From: Microsaccharimonas sp964523145
GTDB lineage: Bacteria; Patescibacteriota; Saccharimonadia; Saccharimonadales; Saccharimonadaceae
NCBI GenBank assembly: GCA_964523145.1
Contig: CAZFYB010000002.1
Location: forward strand, 1-64,000
DNA length: 64,000 bases
Direction of reading: 5' to 3'
The notes below the pieces were generated by a model. That model was not told where the DNA came from and did not search any database. It worked only from the letters and a program-made list of their open reading frames with translations. Position 1 is the first letter of the stretch; each line of letters begins with the position of its first letter. Shown one piece after another: positions 43,653-50,886 of this stretch. The position numbers were made by a program, and so were the translations under genes.

Positions 43653-43984
43653 ATAAAATAATCTATTCGATCATTGGTGATTTTAGTGAAAAAAAGCGTT
43701 ACCGCGAAAATGAAAGGCGCGCCAAAGCACTACCAACTGAGTACGCCGAGGCATACAAAAACATCCGGAATTACCTTTGGAATACTTCAGGTATTTTAAC
43801 TATTGATCCGCTCATTACATTGGTTGATATGCTTGAAGAAGCAGCCAGTGAAGGCAAGCACGTGATTGATATTACTGGGCCTGATGTTGCCGCATTTGCT
43901 GATGAGTTTGTGCGCGGCGAAGAGTCTTATAGGGAGAAGCAGGGGAAGAAGCTAAACGCGAAGTTGAATAGTAAAAAGAATTAG
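43649..43984 (+). CDS. DUF1048-like PadR-partner protein
   Basis: Matches small proteins that habitually follow PadR genes: a central ALPTEYAEAYKNIRNYLWNTS, then LVDMLEEAASEGKHVIDITGPDVAAFADEFVRG. 111 aa, soluble and helical. The function is unknown; the genomic pairing suggests it works with or is controlled by PadR. The ATG overlaps the padR stop (ATGA), indicating translational coupling. Confidence 0.82.
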   Translation: MNKIIYSIIGDFSEKKRYRENERRAKALPTEYAEAYKNIRNYLWNTSGILTIDPLITLVDMLEEAASEGKHVIDITGPDVAAFADEFVRGEESYREKQGKKLNAKLNSKKN

Positions 43985-44536
43985 TTATTTTTCTGAAAAC
44001 CACTGAGCGAATTCATACCATACGAAATCTTCAGGGTTATGACTCGTTTGCCCCAAGTCTTGGCTTTCAGCAAAGGTTAATCCATTGAACTCAGCAACTT
44101 TATCGAATGAGTTACCGTTGTTTCCTCTTGGCGCGTCAGCAATTCGACCTTTATACTCTTTTGAGAAAACTTTTGTTTCATCCTTATCTTTGTAAACAAT
44201 TGATTCTGTAAAGATAATCGTCTTATCCTCTTTGTCTGATAGAAGTTGAACAAAATCCTCGGGCGTAAACCAATCAGCAACGTCTTTCATATAGCCGCCA
44301 GGAAATCCATTCAAAGAAGGAATAGACCATGAAGTATCGGCGACCACAATCGAAGGTTGCTTAGCTAAAGCATAGGCATCCTCAACTTTTTGAAGTGAAA
44401 TAGCGAGAGGGTCATGGGACTGAATTTCATTAAAATCGAGCCTCATTGGTACGACTTCTATACCAAATAGGTCGCAGGCAGCGCGAGCTTCTTGGATTTT
44501 ACGTTGGTTGCCGGTTGAGAAGGTTATTTGTTTCAT
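43985..44536 (-). CDS. RdgB/HAM1-like non-canonical purine NTP pyrophosphatase
   Basis: Hydrolyses (d)ITP/XTP to keep damaged purines out of nucleic acids. The N-terminal STGNQRKIQEAR matches the T-x-N-x-x-K substrate loop, VVADTSWSIPSLNGFPGGYMKDV the catalytic Asp region, and SHNPEDFVWYEFAQW the C-terminal end. 183 aa. TATAGT ends exactly 6 nt before the ATG: leaderless. Confidence 0.85.
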   Translation of the reverse strand: MKQITFSTGNQRKIQEARAACDLFGIEVVPMRLDFNEIQSHDPLAISLQKVEDAYALAKQPSIVVADTSWSIPSLNGFPGGYMKDVADWFTPEDFVQLLSDKEDKTIIFTESIVYKDKDETKVFSKEYKGRIADAPRGNNGNSFDKVAEFNGLTFAESQDLGQTSHNPEDFVWYEFAQWFSEK

Positions 44537-44563
44537 GGTATTACTATAGCACTTATGCAGTCA

Positions 44564-44592
44564 TTGACAATTACACCTTTTTTTGCTATAAT
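44564..44592 (+). promoter_or_regulatory. Consensus promoter of the 109-aa gene
   Basis: TTGACA (44564-44569), 17 bp, TATAAT (44587-44592). The leader is about 65 nt and contains ATTCCCACCAG. Confidence 0.88.
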
Positions 44593-44662
44593 ATACTTAT
44601 TCCCACCAGTGGAACGTACCGTCTGCGTGTAATCTTTACACCTCATCGAAAGGATAGGACAT

Positions 44663-44992
44663 TTGGCTGATACAGCTACCGCCGGGCTCCTCACGGAGCT
44701 TCCGTTCAACATCAACCAGCACGTCAAGGTCAGGCTGACCGACTTCGGTCGGGAAACCTACGTGACGTACCGATGGAAAGAGGACGGAGCCAAGCGCGAA
44801 GTAGTGCTGCGAGAACTCGAATCCCGACAGGATAGCGAAGGATACAATTCCTTTCAGCTGTACACCGTGATGTCGATCTTCGGTGGCAGTATGCCGGACA
44901 TCGCCACGATGGACATGCGCCGCATTCCCTTCGAGACGAACATCATCCTCGTTCCTGATCCTCTCGCCGTCATCCTCGCAGAACGGTCGTGA
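44663..44992 (+). CDS. G+C-rich hypothetical protein, 109 aa
   Basis: Unrecognised, soluble and beta-rich (VKVRLTDFGRETYVTYRW, EVVLRELESRQDS, NIILVPDPLAVIL). It starts at TTG after AAAGGAT. The codon bias is clearly G/C-richer than the flanking genes. It is monocistronic, with a textbook promoter and terminator: another member of the cassette-like set. Confidence 0.6.
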   Translation: MADTATAGLLTELPFNINQHVKVRLTDFGRETYVTYRWKEDGAKREVVLRELESRQDSEGYNSFQLYTVMSIFGGSMPDIATMDMRRIPFETNIILVPDPLAVILAERS

Positions 44993-44993
44993 T

Positions 44994-45050
44994 ACCCCTT
45001 CATCCATTGATCGAGCCAAACGCTCTCTTTGGAGGAAGGGGTGTTTGATT
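44994..45050 (+). terminator. Terminator of the 109-aa gene
   Basis: ACCCCTTC (44994-45001) pairs with GAAGGGGT (45035-45042), followed by GTTTGATTTTG. Confidence 0.78.
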
Positions 45051-45097
45051 TTGTAAGGGTAATTGAAAAGTTACAGGAGGGAGTTTTTTCTAAAAAC

Positions 45098-45727
45098 CTA
45101 AGCTCCAGGAGGAGGGGACTCATTACAATTCGTTATATTAGAAATCGTATACGAGAATTTATAAAAATCTTCATTTATGTCATACGTTGATCCAGCGTTT
45201 CCTCCAATGTTACCGTGGTTGCACCTGTAATCACCCGTACTTTCTCGACTACCTATCCGTTTATACAAGACGCTAGTTTGCGGGCTCGTAAGCATGTTCC
45301 ATGCACTCAAAACGTAGCTTGTTCCATCGCTTATATATACGTAACATCCATTAAACGCCGTTGGACCGTTACCAGGTTTCGCGCCACCTCTTGGATTGCC
45401 ATCGCTTTGAGGAATCGCCTTATTTAAACCTGGTACCCAATTAGACTGCCTCGTACTCGTATTGTACGCACAGTTACTATCGGCATATCCTAAGTTTGCC
45501 GTATCCATAGCTGCACCTGTTTTCGGATACTCCCCAAACTCGGCGTAGTGAAGTTCTACTAATTTATGCACCTGATTAATATCGGAGAGGATTTTTGAGT
45601 TGCGCGCTCTCTCTTGTATCCCATTATAGGAAACGATAGTAATTGCCGCGAGAATCGCTATTACTACCACAACGATCAGCAGTTCAACAATAGTGAAACC
45701 AGGCTGTGATTTATGTTTTGCCCACAT
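45098..45727 (-). CDS. Type IV pilin-like protein, 209 aa
   Basis: The prepilin N-terminus QPGFTIVELLIVVVVIAILA has processing before Phe and Glu at mature +5. The helix continues to IQERARNSKILSDINQVHKL. The head (about 60-209) carries several Cys (NCAYNT, NGCYVY, YRCNHG, TNCNES), enough for two disulfides. TATACT ends 8 nt before the ATG: leaderless. It has no partner genes nearby. Confidence 0.88.
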   Translation of the reverse strand: MWAKHKSQPGFTIVELLIVVVVIAILAAITIVSYNGIQERARNSKILSDINQVHKLVELHYAEFGEYPKTGAAMDTANLGYADSNCAYNTSTRQSNWVPGLNKAIPQSDGNPRGGAKPGNGPTAFNGCYVYISDGTSYVLSAWNMLTSPQTSVLYKRIGSRESTGDYRCNHGNIGGNAGSTYDINEDFYKFSYTISNITNCNESPPPGA

Positions 45728-45851
45728 TAAGTATGAGTATAAAGCATGAGAGAGGTAGGGTCAAAAGCATAAGCTGGTTGACCACTTTACGCTTGTGGTT
45801 CATAGGTAAGATTCTTTGTGAACTCTTCACTCCTGTTTTTGCTTGCGATAA

Positions 45852-46025
45852 TTATATAAAACTACCAACTACATATATAGACAGCCATGCCAGGCCTAGT
45901 ACTACGAAAGCCATCAAAACAAACGCAATTTTATCTTTTTTAGACATGCCTAATCTATTCATAAATGAGGGCAACCTCGATCCTAACAATATTACTGCGA
46001 GTGCTAAAAGTAGAGTTAGTTCCAT
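45852..46025 (-). CDS. Small two-TM membrane protein, 57 aa
   Basis: Reads MELTLLLALAVILLGSRLPS, then a basic loop NRLGMSKKDK and a second hydrophobic helix ending SIYVVGSFI. Support: TATACT (complement of 46035-46040) ends 9 nt before the ATG, the same spacing as the confirmed genes, and the hydrophobic/charged pattern is coherent. The SRLPSFMNRLG piece faintly recalls TatA, but the second helix argues against that. The function is unknown. Confidence 0.5.
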   Translation of the reverse strand: MELTLLLALAVILLGSRLPSFMNRLGMSKKDKIAFVLMAFVVLGLAWLSIYVVGSFI

Positions 46026-46273
46026 GCTAGATCTAGTATATATGACTTACTGAATCACGCTCAAGCGCCAACTGCGCAATAAACCGTCTTGATAATTCAA
46101 ACTCATCAGCGTAGCCAAATTCTGGATTAAATGATAGGGACTTGCAAGCATAAACCGTTCCGATGCCTGAATGTGCTGGCTTATTGTATCTATAAATTGG
46201 ACTTATAATACGTTATATGTTAAAATATATTTAGAGTTGCAATCCGCACTAGTACCGATCGAAAGAGGTGATT

Positions 46274-46756
46274 ATGCGAATCTCGATCTCCACTGTGGAG
46301 AATCACACAGAAACGTTCGGCAAGTTTCCGCCGGACCTGCTCCGTTTCCGGATGGACCAGGAAAATCCGTTTTACCAGAACGATGACTACATCTACGAGT
46401 TCCAAGTGTCCGGTGAGCATCGAACGTTTCCGAGACCGTTGGGTTTTCGCCCATCGGAGCAGGAGCTCAACCGGCAAGGGCGCTTGCAATTGAAGGCGCT
46501 TTTTCGTCCGAAGATCGAGCTCCCGCCCAAGGAAATCAAGGAACTCATTGCTGGCATCATTCAGACGGGTCTCATCGATCCGCAAGGTGCGCGTGGTGGC
46601 ATCGTGTGGCCAATTACCTTGACGAGCAAGTGGGAGTTGCACGTCATCAAGTTACCCCACGCATCGGTCAAAGATGTCGAAACGGCAATGCTCCACAGCA
46701 TTGCAACGCACTTCAACGTTTCGGTGGACCAGCTCGAAACCGAGTACGGAAGATAG
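46274..46756 (+). CDS. G+C-rich hypothetical protein, 160 aa
   Basis: Unrecognised. The N-terminal half has Phe/Pro-rich FGKFPPDLLRFRMDQENPFY and FPRPLGFRPSEQ. The C-terminal half has PPKEIKELIAGIIQTGLIDP, a beta segment GGIVWPITLTSKWELHVI, and a final helix (ATHFNVSVDQLETEYG). No membrane segments. AGAGGTGAT acts as SD for the ATG at 46274. It is monocistronic with a strong terminator and lies just upstream of the peptide-modification island, but is separately transcribed. Confidence 0.6.
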   Translation: MRISISTVENHTETFGKFPPDLLRFRMDQENPFYQNDDYIYEFQVSGEHRTFPRPLGFRPSEQELNRQGRLQLKALFRPKIELPPKEIKELIAGIIQTGLIDPQGARGGIVWPITLTSKWELHVIKLPHASVKDVETAMLHSIATHFNVSVDQLETEYGR

Positions 46757-46768
46757 CCGTACAACAAC

Positions 46769-46825
46769 AACCCCGTCAGCTCGGCATCATGGATGCCTCG
46801 CAGACAGCGGGGTTTTCCATTTTCA
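46769..46825 (+). terminator. Terminator of the 160-aa gene
   Basis: AACCCCG (46769-46775) pairs with CGGGGTT (46808-46814), with an inner GGCATC/GATGCC stem, then TTCCATTTTC. Confidence 0.8.
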
Positions 46826-46829
46826 ACAA

Positions 46830-46965
46830 ATGCAAAGGGCCCGGTGTTACCACCGAGCCCTTGCGACTCTCTATCAGAGTGTAAACTCTGGAGGGAAGGC
46901 TGCGCTCAAACAACAAGAACTGTTTTCGTCCCACAAATGCGACTCGAGGGCTAACGATCGTGCTC
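46830..46965 (+). ncRNA. Candidate structured RNA/interspersed element, copy A
   Basis: Contains the hairpin GCAAAGGGCCCGGTG / CACCGAGCCCTTGC (about 46831-46864), a CAGAGT-gtaa-ACTCTG stem, then a 57-nt block (46894-46950) nearly matching 50811-50868. The block holds AAACA..TGTTT and CCC..GGG hairpins. Strand is uncertain, and I cannot match it to a known RNA family. Confidence 0.35.
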
Positions 46966-46978
46966 CAGGAAGAACCGC

Positions 46979-47167
46979 TTACTCCTTCGACTTTTGAAGC
47001 AGTAAATCATAACTAAGACTTAAACTGTTCAATTCTCCCTTAGTTTGTTGTAATTCATAATTGTAATAGAAAAATAAAGCAGTCACAATTATCGAATATG
47101 TAATAGCAATACTTAGCATGATACTTAGAGTATTGTTTTTTGATTCTAATGTGACTTTCTTTGACAT
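46979..47167 (-). CDS. Small single-TM coiled-coil protein, 62 aa
   Basis: A basic N-terminus (MSKKVTLESKN) and one TM helix (about 14-36) are followed by a short extracytoplasmic coiled-coil-like tail (LQQTKGELNSLSLSYDLL). This resembles FtsL/DivIC-type layouts only in outline. TATAAT ends 6 nt before the ATG, supporting a leaderless real gene. AT-rich like ordinary genes of the window. Confidence 0.6.
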   Translation of the reverse strand: MSKKVTLESKNNTLSIMLSIAITYSIIVTALFFYYNYELQQTKGELNSLSLSYDLLLQKSKE

Positions 47168-47542
47168 TTCTTTATTATAACAAACAAAAGCGCCTTAATA
47201 ATCAAAGCGCTTATGTTTGGCTGAGAGTGTAGGTCTAAAACAAAAAGTGAGACAAATGAGACGCGATGTGGCTAAAAATCATTTCAAAATACATGTATAA
47301 CATAGCTTAGATGGATAGATAGATAGTTGATATATACGCCATTATATTGCTTAATAGTAGGTAATATGCTAGTCTTATCTCTACAATAGTCGGCTTGACT
47401 ATTGTGGCCCGTTAACATGAAGTGTAAATGGTGTTTTACGCGCCACAATCACTTAATGGCACCACCCTAGAGATCGGACGTCCGTCTCTAGAGCGTATAG
47501 TGCACAGGGTCTCGGATCTAAATCATCGAGGAGGTGATATCC
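47168..47542 (+). promoter_or_regulatory. AT-rich upstream region and structured leader of the peptide operon
   Basis: No coding frame. It contains a GATA microsatellite (about 47309-47330) and a perfect 9-bp inverted repeat, ACAATAGTC-ggctt-GACTATTGT (47383-47405), that could be an operator. Leader stems include CTAGAGA/TCTCTAG around GGACGTCC (about 47468-47492). AGGAGGTGAT at 47529-47538 is a near-perfect SD. I cannot fix one promoter; a -10 around 47382-47388 (TACAAT) is possible. Confidence 0.5.
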
Positions 47543-47653
47543 ATGATGACAGACACCATCGATGACCTGCTGACCACTTCGGCCAGCGCATGGTCGGACG
47601 AGTCGGCGACCTCGTCGCCGTCCTCCGTCCAGATCCTGAGCCAGGACAGCTGA
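47543..47653 (+). CDS. Candidate RiPP-type precursor peptide, 36 aa
   Basis: Preceded by the strong SD AGGAGGTGAT 4 nt before the ATG (core 8 nt). The peptide begins MMTDTIDDLLTTS and is dominated by Ser/Thr (16 of 36) and Asp/Glu/Gln, with one Trp (position 17) and one Pro, and no Cys. This would suit a short acidic leader followed by a Ser/Thr-rich core. It lies 80 bp before an oxygenase-nucleotidyltransferase fusion gene and a methyltransferase gene, with an attenuating hairpin between: the usual precursor-then-enzymes layout. The function as a precursor is inference. Confidence 0.6.
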   Translation: MMTDTIDDLLTTSASAWSDESATSSPSSVQILSQDS

Positions 47654-47667
47654 CCTGGCTTCCACCC

Positions 47668-47701
47668 GCGAGGCGTCTCAGTTTATACTGAGGCGCCTCG
47701 C
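47668..47701 (+). terminator. 15-bp hairpin between peptide and enzyme genes
   Basis: GCGAGGCGTCTCAGT (47668-47682) and ACTGAGGCGCCTCGC (47687-47701) pair at 14 Watson-Crick positions plus one G-U around a TTAT loop. Little U-tract follows, so partial termination or 3' protection of the short peptide message is likely. Confidence 0.75.
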
Positions 47702-47732
47702 TCAATCTTCCTGCCAGAAGAGAGTTGAGATT

Positions 47733-49262
47733 ATGCACGAATTTCCCATGCCCGAAGGAATTGACCTCCAGCGTGTCATTGACACCGATTGGAACAAGTC
47801 CTGGGCTCTCAGCAAGACGTCCGCTGCGCCAGAAATGACACCCGCAATGCTCAATGAACTTGCCGACATCGGCGAGGGATCTGTGCATTACCCCGATGGT
47901 ACCTTCAGCGAGCTGTCGACCGAACAAACGAAAGCATGGATTCGCCGCTTCTGCGACGGTGAGAAGCTGGAGGGTACGGTCAAGCTCGCAGTCGGTACCA
48001 CCGAAGAGACCACGCTGGTCAACTGGAAGAACATCTTTCCTGGCGCCAGTGTCAGGGTGAACTACTTCCTGTCAACCGGCCCCGCCAAGGGCATTCGGCC
48101 GCACTACGACAACCACCACGTTTTCGCAGTGCAGCTCATCGGCGAGAAGACCTGGGGTCTAGGACCCAAGGTCGCCGTCACCAGTCCGGAAGCGCCAAGC
48201 TTCTACCCGGAGGTAGATCCGCCTATCGAGGCAACGATCCAAACAAAGGTCGGCGATGTCTTGTACATTCCGCCCGGAGGATGGCACGGTGCTGAGACAG
48301 AGGAGCGATCGATGCATGCAACGGTGGGGATCTACCCACCCACGTACGCGGAGTACCTCCGGCAACTCATCTCGAGCCGTGCTGGTTCGGATGTAGTGCT
48401 CAGGAGCGAGCTTCCCGTTGTCCAATCGAACATCGAGGCCGGGGTACGCTTCGGCGCTCCGTCACTCGCAATCACGAAGGAGCTGACGGATCGTGTCGCA
48501 CGAGTCTCACTGGACGCGCGAACAAGCCTGTCCACGAAGATGAACCTACCGCAAGGGGAGGAGTTGACGGACGAAGTTCTGAAGCTCACGAGGAACATCT
48601 GGGACGAAGCGGAGGTGTACGGTCGCGTAGGACTCTACCTACGCGGTAGTGTCGCACGCCCGAGCGTTCCGGGAATCCGCCCTTGGGATATCGACCTGGC
48701 GCTCATCACGCGTCGAGTCGTTCCTGAAGAGGCACGGCGAACAGCGCGCAACGAGACCGATGGACTAGAACTCGACATGAAGTATGTCACCGTCCACGAC
48801 CTCATCAATGCGGACCGCGAGCTTCCCACTCGGTCGCTTCTTCGGAGCGAAGGGGTTCTACTGTTCGGTCAGGACATCGTCTGCGAGATACCGATAGCGA
48901 AGCCTTCACCGGTCATGGCTGCTGTTATCGCCTCTCGTCAAGCTGAGGCTTGTCGAGTAAACGAGGCAGAGATGCGCTCGGGTGTTGACGACAGCGTCAT
49001 GATTCGACGCTTTGCCAAGGCGGCGCTTCGGCTCGCTACACCGTTCATCATGCTCCAGCTCAATCGCCTCGAGAGAGATCCGGTAATTTGCGGATGGTTC
49101 ATTTCATCCAACTATCCGGAACTTCGAGAGGCATCGGAATACCTCGTTGCAAGCGTGCGGGGGACAAATGATCTGAGCGAGGTGCGAGCAATGTGTCGCA
49201 TGCTACTCGATGAGCTTCAGGGTAACCTGGAGCAAGTTGAAAGCCAAGCGCATGTCGGATGA
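47733..49262 (+). CDS. Cupin_4/JmjC oxygenase fused to a nucleotidyltransferase domain
   Basis: Residues about 90-210 form a ribosomal-oxygenase-type JmjC/Cupin_4 domain. The iron ligands are His124 and Asp126 in RPHYDNHHVF and His185 in IPPGGWHGAE, with LIGEKTWGL and MHATVGIYPPTYAEYL as family context; it would hydroxylate a protein side chain using 2-oxoglutarate. Residues about 285-370 form a Pol-beta-type nucleotidyltransferase: YLRGSVARPS (Gly305-Ser306), WDIDLAL (Asp319, Asp321) and LELDMKY (Asp348). The C-terminal ~130 aa are helical, as in NTase partners. It is G+C-rich and preceded by a GAAGAG SD-like stretch. The methyltransferase gene overlaps by 11 bp. Confidence 0.78.
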   Translation: MHEFPMPEGIDLQRVIDTDWNKSWALSKTSAAPEMTPAMLNELADIGEGSVHYPDGTFSELSTEQTKAWIRRFCDGEKLEGTVKLAVGTTEETTLVNWKNIFPGASVRVNYFLSTGPAKGIRPHYDNHHVFAVQLIGEKTWGLGPKVAVTSPEAPSFYPEVDPPIEATIQTKVGDVLYIPPGGWHGAETEERSMHATVGIYPPTYAEYLRQLISSRAGSDVVLRSELPVVQSNIEAGVRFGAPSLAITKELTDRVARVSLDARTSLSTKMNLPQGEELTDEVLKLTRNIWDEAEVYGRVGLYLRGSVARPSVPGIRPWDIDLALITRRVVPEEARRTARNETDGLELDMKYVTVHDLINADRELPTRSLLRSEGVLLFGQDIVCEIPIAKPSPVMAAVIASRQAEACRVNEAEMRSGVDDSVMIRRFAKAALRLATPFIMLQLNRLERDPVICGWFISSNYPELREASEYLVASVRGTNDLSEVRAMCRMLLDELQGNLEQVESQAHVG

Positions 49263-50031
49263 TGCCACCTTCTGGGAGACATTCTCCGACGAGATGTACG
49301 GAGGCTCACGAATCCGTAGGATTCCCGATATCACGAGGGCTCTATGGGAAACGTGTGGCCTGCAAGTTGGCAGCAAAGTCGCGGACATGTGCTGCGGTCG
49401 AGGTTACTCTTCCGTGGAACTCGCTCTCCGAGGTGCAGATGTACAGGCGGTAGACTTTTCTAACGAGTTTATCGTCAACCTGAGCCACGCATCACAAGGG
49501 CTTGGTCTTGGAATCGCTGCCCTCCAGGGCAACGCTGAAGAGATTCAGCTCGAAGGCCCAATTTGTGCCACAATGATTCTCTGGAATTCACTAGGATACA
49601 ATGGCCCGGAAGCGGACCTTAGAATACTAGCGAACGCAAGACAGTCAACCCATCCGAGCGGCTCGCTCGTGGTAGAGTTGACGACTCTGGAAGAGCTGTC
49701 GAAGGAACCTAAAAAGGTGACAGAACGCAGCATCGGAGAATCACACACGTTTCGTCGAATCCGAAATCTCGACACGCAGACGGGAATCTTGTCTGCTGAC
49801 TGGGAAATCTTCAACGAATACGGAACACCCATCCGAAGCGGACACTTCACCCAGACGGTTTATCCGAAAGCTGAGATTGTTCGCATAATGAATGCCGCTG
49901 GGTGGTCGTACGTAACCGACAGCGACAAAGTGCCTTTACCCTGTGAGCCCACAGGCACTCTGTTTATAGGTGTGGCCGAATCGTATTCGAGCAGCGAAAG
50001 TTGCACGAGATGCCGAGGGGTTATACCGTGA
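49252..50031 (+). CDS. Class I SAM-dependent methyltransferase
   Basis: Motif I VADMCCGRGYSS (43-54), the acidic strand VQAVDFS and an ILWNSLGYNG segment in the motif IV position are visible. The C-terminal beta region (FRRIRNLDTQTGILSADWEI) resembles small-molecule and peptide methyltransferases. 259 aa; the tail carries an unusual SCTRC pair. The ATG at 49252 overlaps the fusion gene's stop region, implying translational coupling. With the oxygenase fusion it probably modifies the upstream peptide (inference). High G+C. Confidence 0.82.
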   Translation: MSDDATFWETFSDEMYGGSRIRRIPDITRALWETCGLQVGSKVADMCCGRGYSSVELALRGADVQAVDFSNEFIVNLSHASQGLGLGIAALQGNAEEIQLEGPICATMILWNSLGYNGPEADLRILANARQSTHPSGSLVVELTTLEELSKEPKKVTERSIGESHTFRRIRNLDTQTGILSADWEIFNEYGTPIRSGHFTQTVYPKAEIVRIMNAAGWSYVTDSDKVPLPCEPTGTLFIGVAESYSSSESCTRCRGVIP

Positions 50032-50051
50032 ACATCAATAAGGGCTCACAC

Positions 50052-50127
50052 AGCCCCGAACCGACAGACAGCCAAACCCTAGCGAAAGCTATGGAGTGAG
50101 GTAGTTTGCCGGTTCGGGGCTTTTTAA
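50052..50127 (+). terminator. Terminator of the peptide-modification operon
   Basis: AGCCCCGAACCG (50052-50063) pairs with CGGTTCGGGGCT (50110-50121), followed by TTTT. The 46-nt interior contains TAGC-gaaa-GCTA and CAAAC/GTTTG pairings. It marks the end of the G+C-rich island. Confidence 0.9.
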
Positions 50128-50181
50128 TTGTCAAAAAAATGTGTTTGAAACCAATTGCTAATCGGATGATATTATAAGTGT

Positions 50182-50670
50182 ATGAATATTTTATCGACAA
50201 TTGGTCAAGTAGACGCATCGACACAATACACTGATCGGCCAACCGTGAAAGTTGTAATCAAAAAAGATGATAAACTCTTAATTCTCAACAAAGGCTTGTT
50301 GCCTGGCGGCGGAATTGACTCAGACGAATCAGATCACGATGCTATTACACGAGAGCTGCAAGAAGAGCTAGGCGTTACTGTGAAAGACATTCAAGGAATT
50401 GGAACTATCGTGCAATATCGTAATCTGCTCAATAAGAAATACTTAATCAATGGCTACGCGGCAGAGCTTGAGACCACCGGAGGGCTTACCAGCCCACAAG
50501 ACGAAGGTGAGACTAAATTTACTGTTCAATGGCTTACTCTCGACAAAGCAATAGCTTACGTTACAGAATCAATCGAAGAGGTGAAGCTCAAGCCGATGGA
50601 CGATGATGCCAATCAAGGCAAGCTTTACAATTTAATGACAACATTCACGTTGCTTAAAACTATTGAATAG
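50182..50670 (+). CDS. Nudix hydrolase
   Basis: The full Nudix box G-x5-E-x7-R-E-U-x-E-E-x-G-U lies at residues 43-65 (GGIDSDES, then AITRELQEELGV). 162 aa in one domain. It probably cleaves a nucleoside diphosphate derivative, possibly in nucleotide-pool sanitation; the substrate is unknown. TATTAT (50170-50175) ends 6 nt before the ATG: leaderless. AT-rich codons mark the return to ordinary genes after the island. Confidence 0.9.
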   Translation: MNILSTIGQVDASTQYTDRPTVKVVIKKDDKLLILNKGLLPGGGIDSDESDHDAITRELQEELGVTVKDIQGIGTIVQYRNLLNKKYLINGYAAELETTGGLTSPQDEGETKFTVQWLTLDKAIAYVTESIEEVKLKPMDDDANQGKLYNLMTTFTLLKTIE

Positions 50671-50702
50671 CTAGTCCATGTAAATAAGGTGTGTTCTGTT
50701 TT

Positions 50703-50740
50703 TGGAATAGATACTTCAACTATGATGGAAGTATTTGTTC
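50703..50740 (+). terminator. Weak hairpin after the Nudix gene
   Basis: GATACTTC and GAAGTATT can pair, with outer GGAA/TTCC. The hairpin lies 35 bp after the stop. Confidence 0.4.
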
Positions 50741-50743
50741 CTA

Positions 50744-50760
50744 TGGGGATGAGGGATTCG
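50744..50760. repeat. 17-bp direct repeat of the tRNA-Gln 3' end
   Basis: TGGGGATGAGGGATTCG here is identical to 50929-50945, the acceptor/T-arm 3' part of the tRNA gene. It lies 185 bp away on the 3' side of the tRNA, as in attL/attR of tRNA-targeting integrative elements. Confidence 0.8.
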
Positions 50761-50886
50761 GTCACCTTTGGCGACCCCGCAGCTTCACGATTGGCAATGT
50801 AATTGCCATCGGAAGGCTGCTCTCAAACAGCCACTGGCTGTTTTCGCCCCGCGAATGTCACTCGGGGGTTCAAACGCACAGCTCTT
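50761..50886 (+). ncRNA. Candidate structured RNA/interspersed element, copy B
   Basis: Between the tRNA repeat and the tRNA gene lie three clean hairpins. They are TTGGCAAT-gta-ATTGCCA (50790-50809), AAACAGCC-act-GGCTGTTT (about 50825-50843) and CCCCG..CGGGG (about 50847-50866). The last 57 nt match copy A at 46894-46950 at about 70 percent by eye, and the hairpin arms differ between the copies. No coding frame. Family unknown. Confidence 0.4.

Noticed and set aside
45706..46053. Plus-strand frame of 115 codons in the gap after the pilin gene
   Set aside because: Composition is incoherent, it has no -10 or SD at its start, and the opposite strand carries a better-supported 57-aa gene.
46674..46997. 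Plus-strand frame across the terminator and copy A element
   Set aside because: It runs through a clear terminator and hairpins, with no start signals and low-complexity residues.
47309..47330. CRISPR-like repeats (GATA units)
   Set aside because: A simple 4-bp microsatellite without spacers or cas genes; no CRISPR array was seen anywhere in the window.
50041..50127. Possible riboswitch or small RNA after the methyltransferase gene
   Set aside because: The 12-bp stem followed by a T run is adequately explained as an intrinsic terminator with a structured interior.
50811..50880. Second tRNA or SRP RNA suggested by GGGGGTTCAAAC and GGAAGGCTGC
   Set aside because: No acceptor or anticodon arms can be built, and the SRP core GGUCAGG/GGAAGCAGC is absent.
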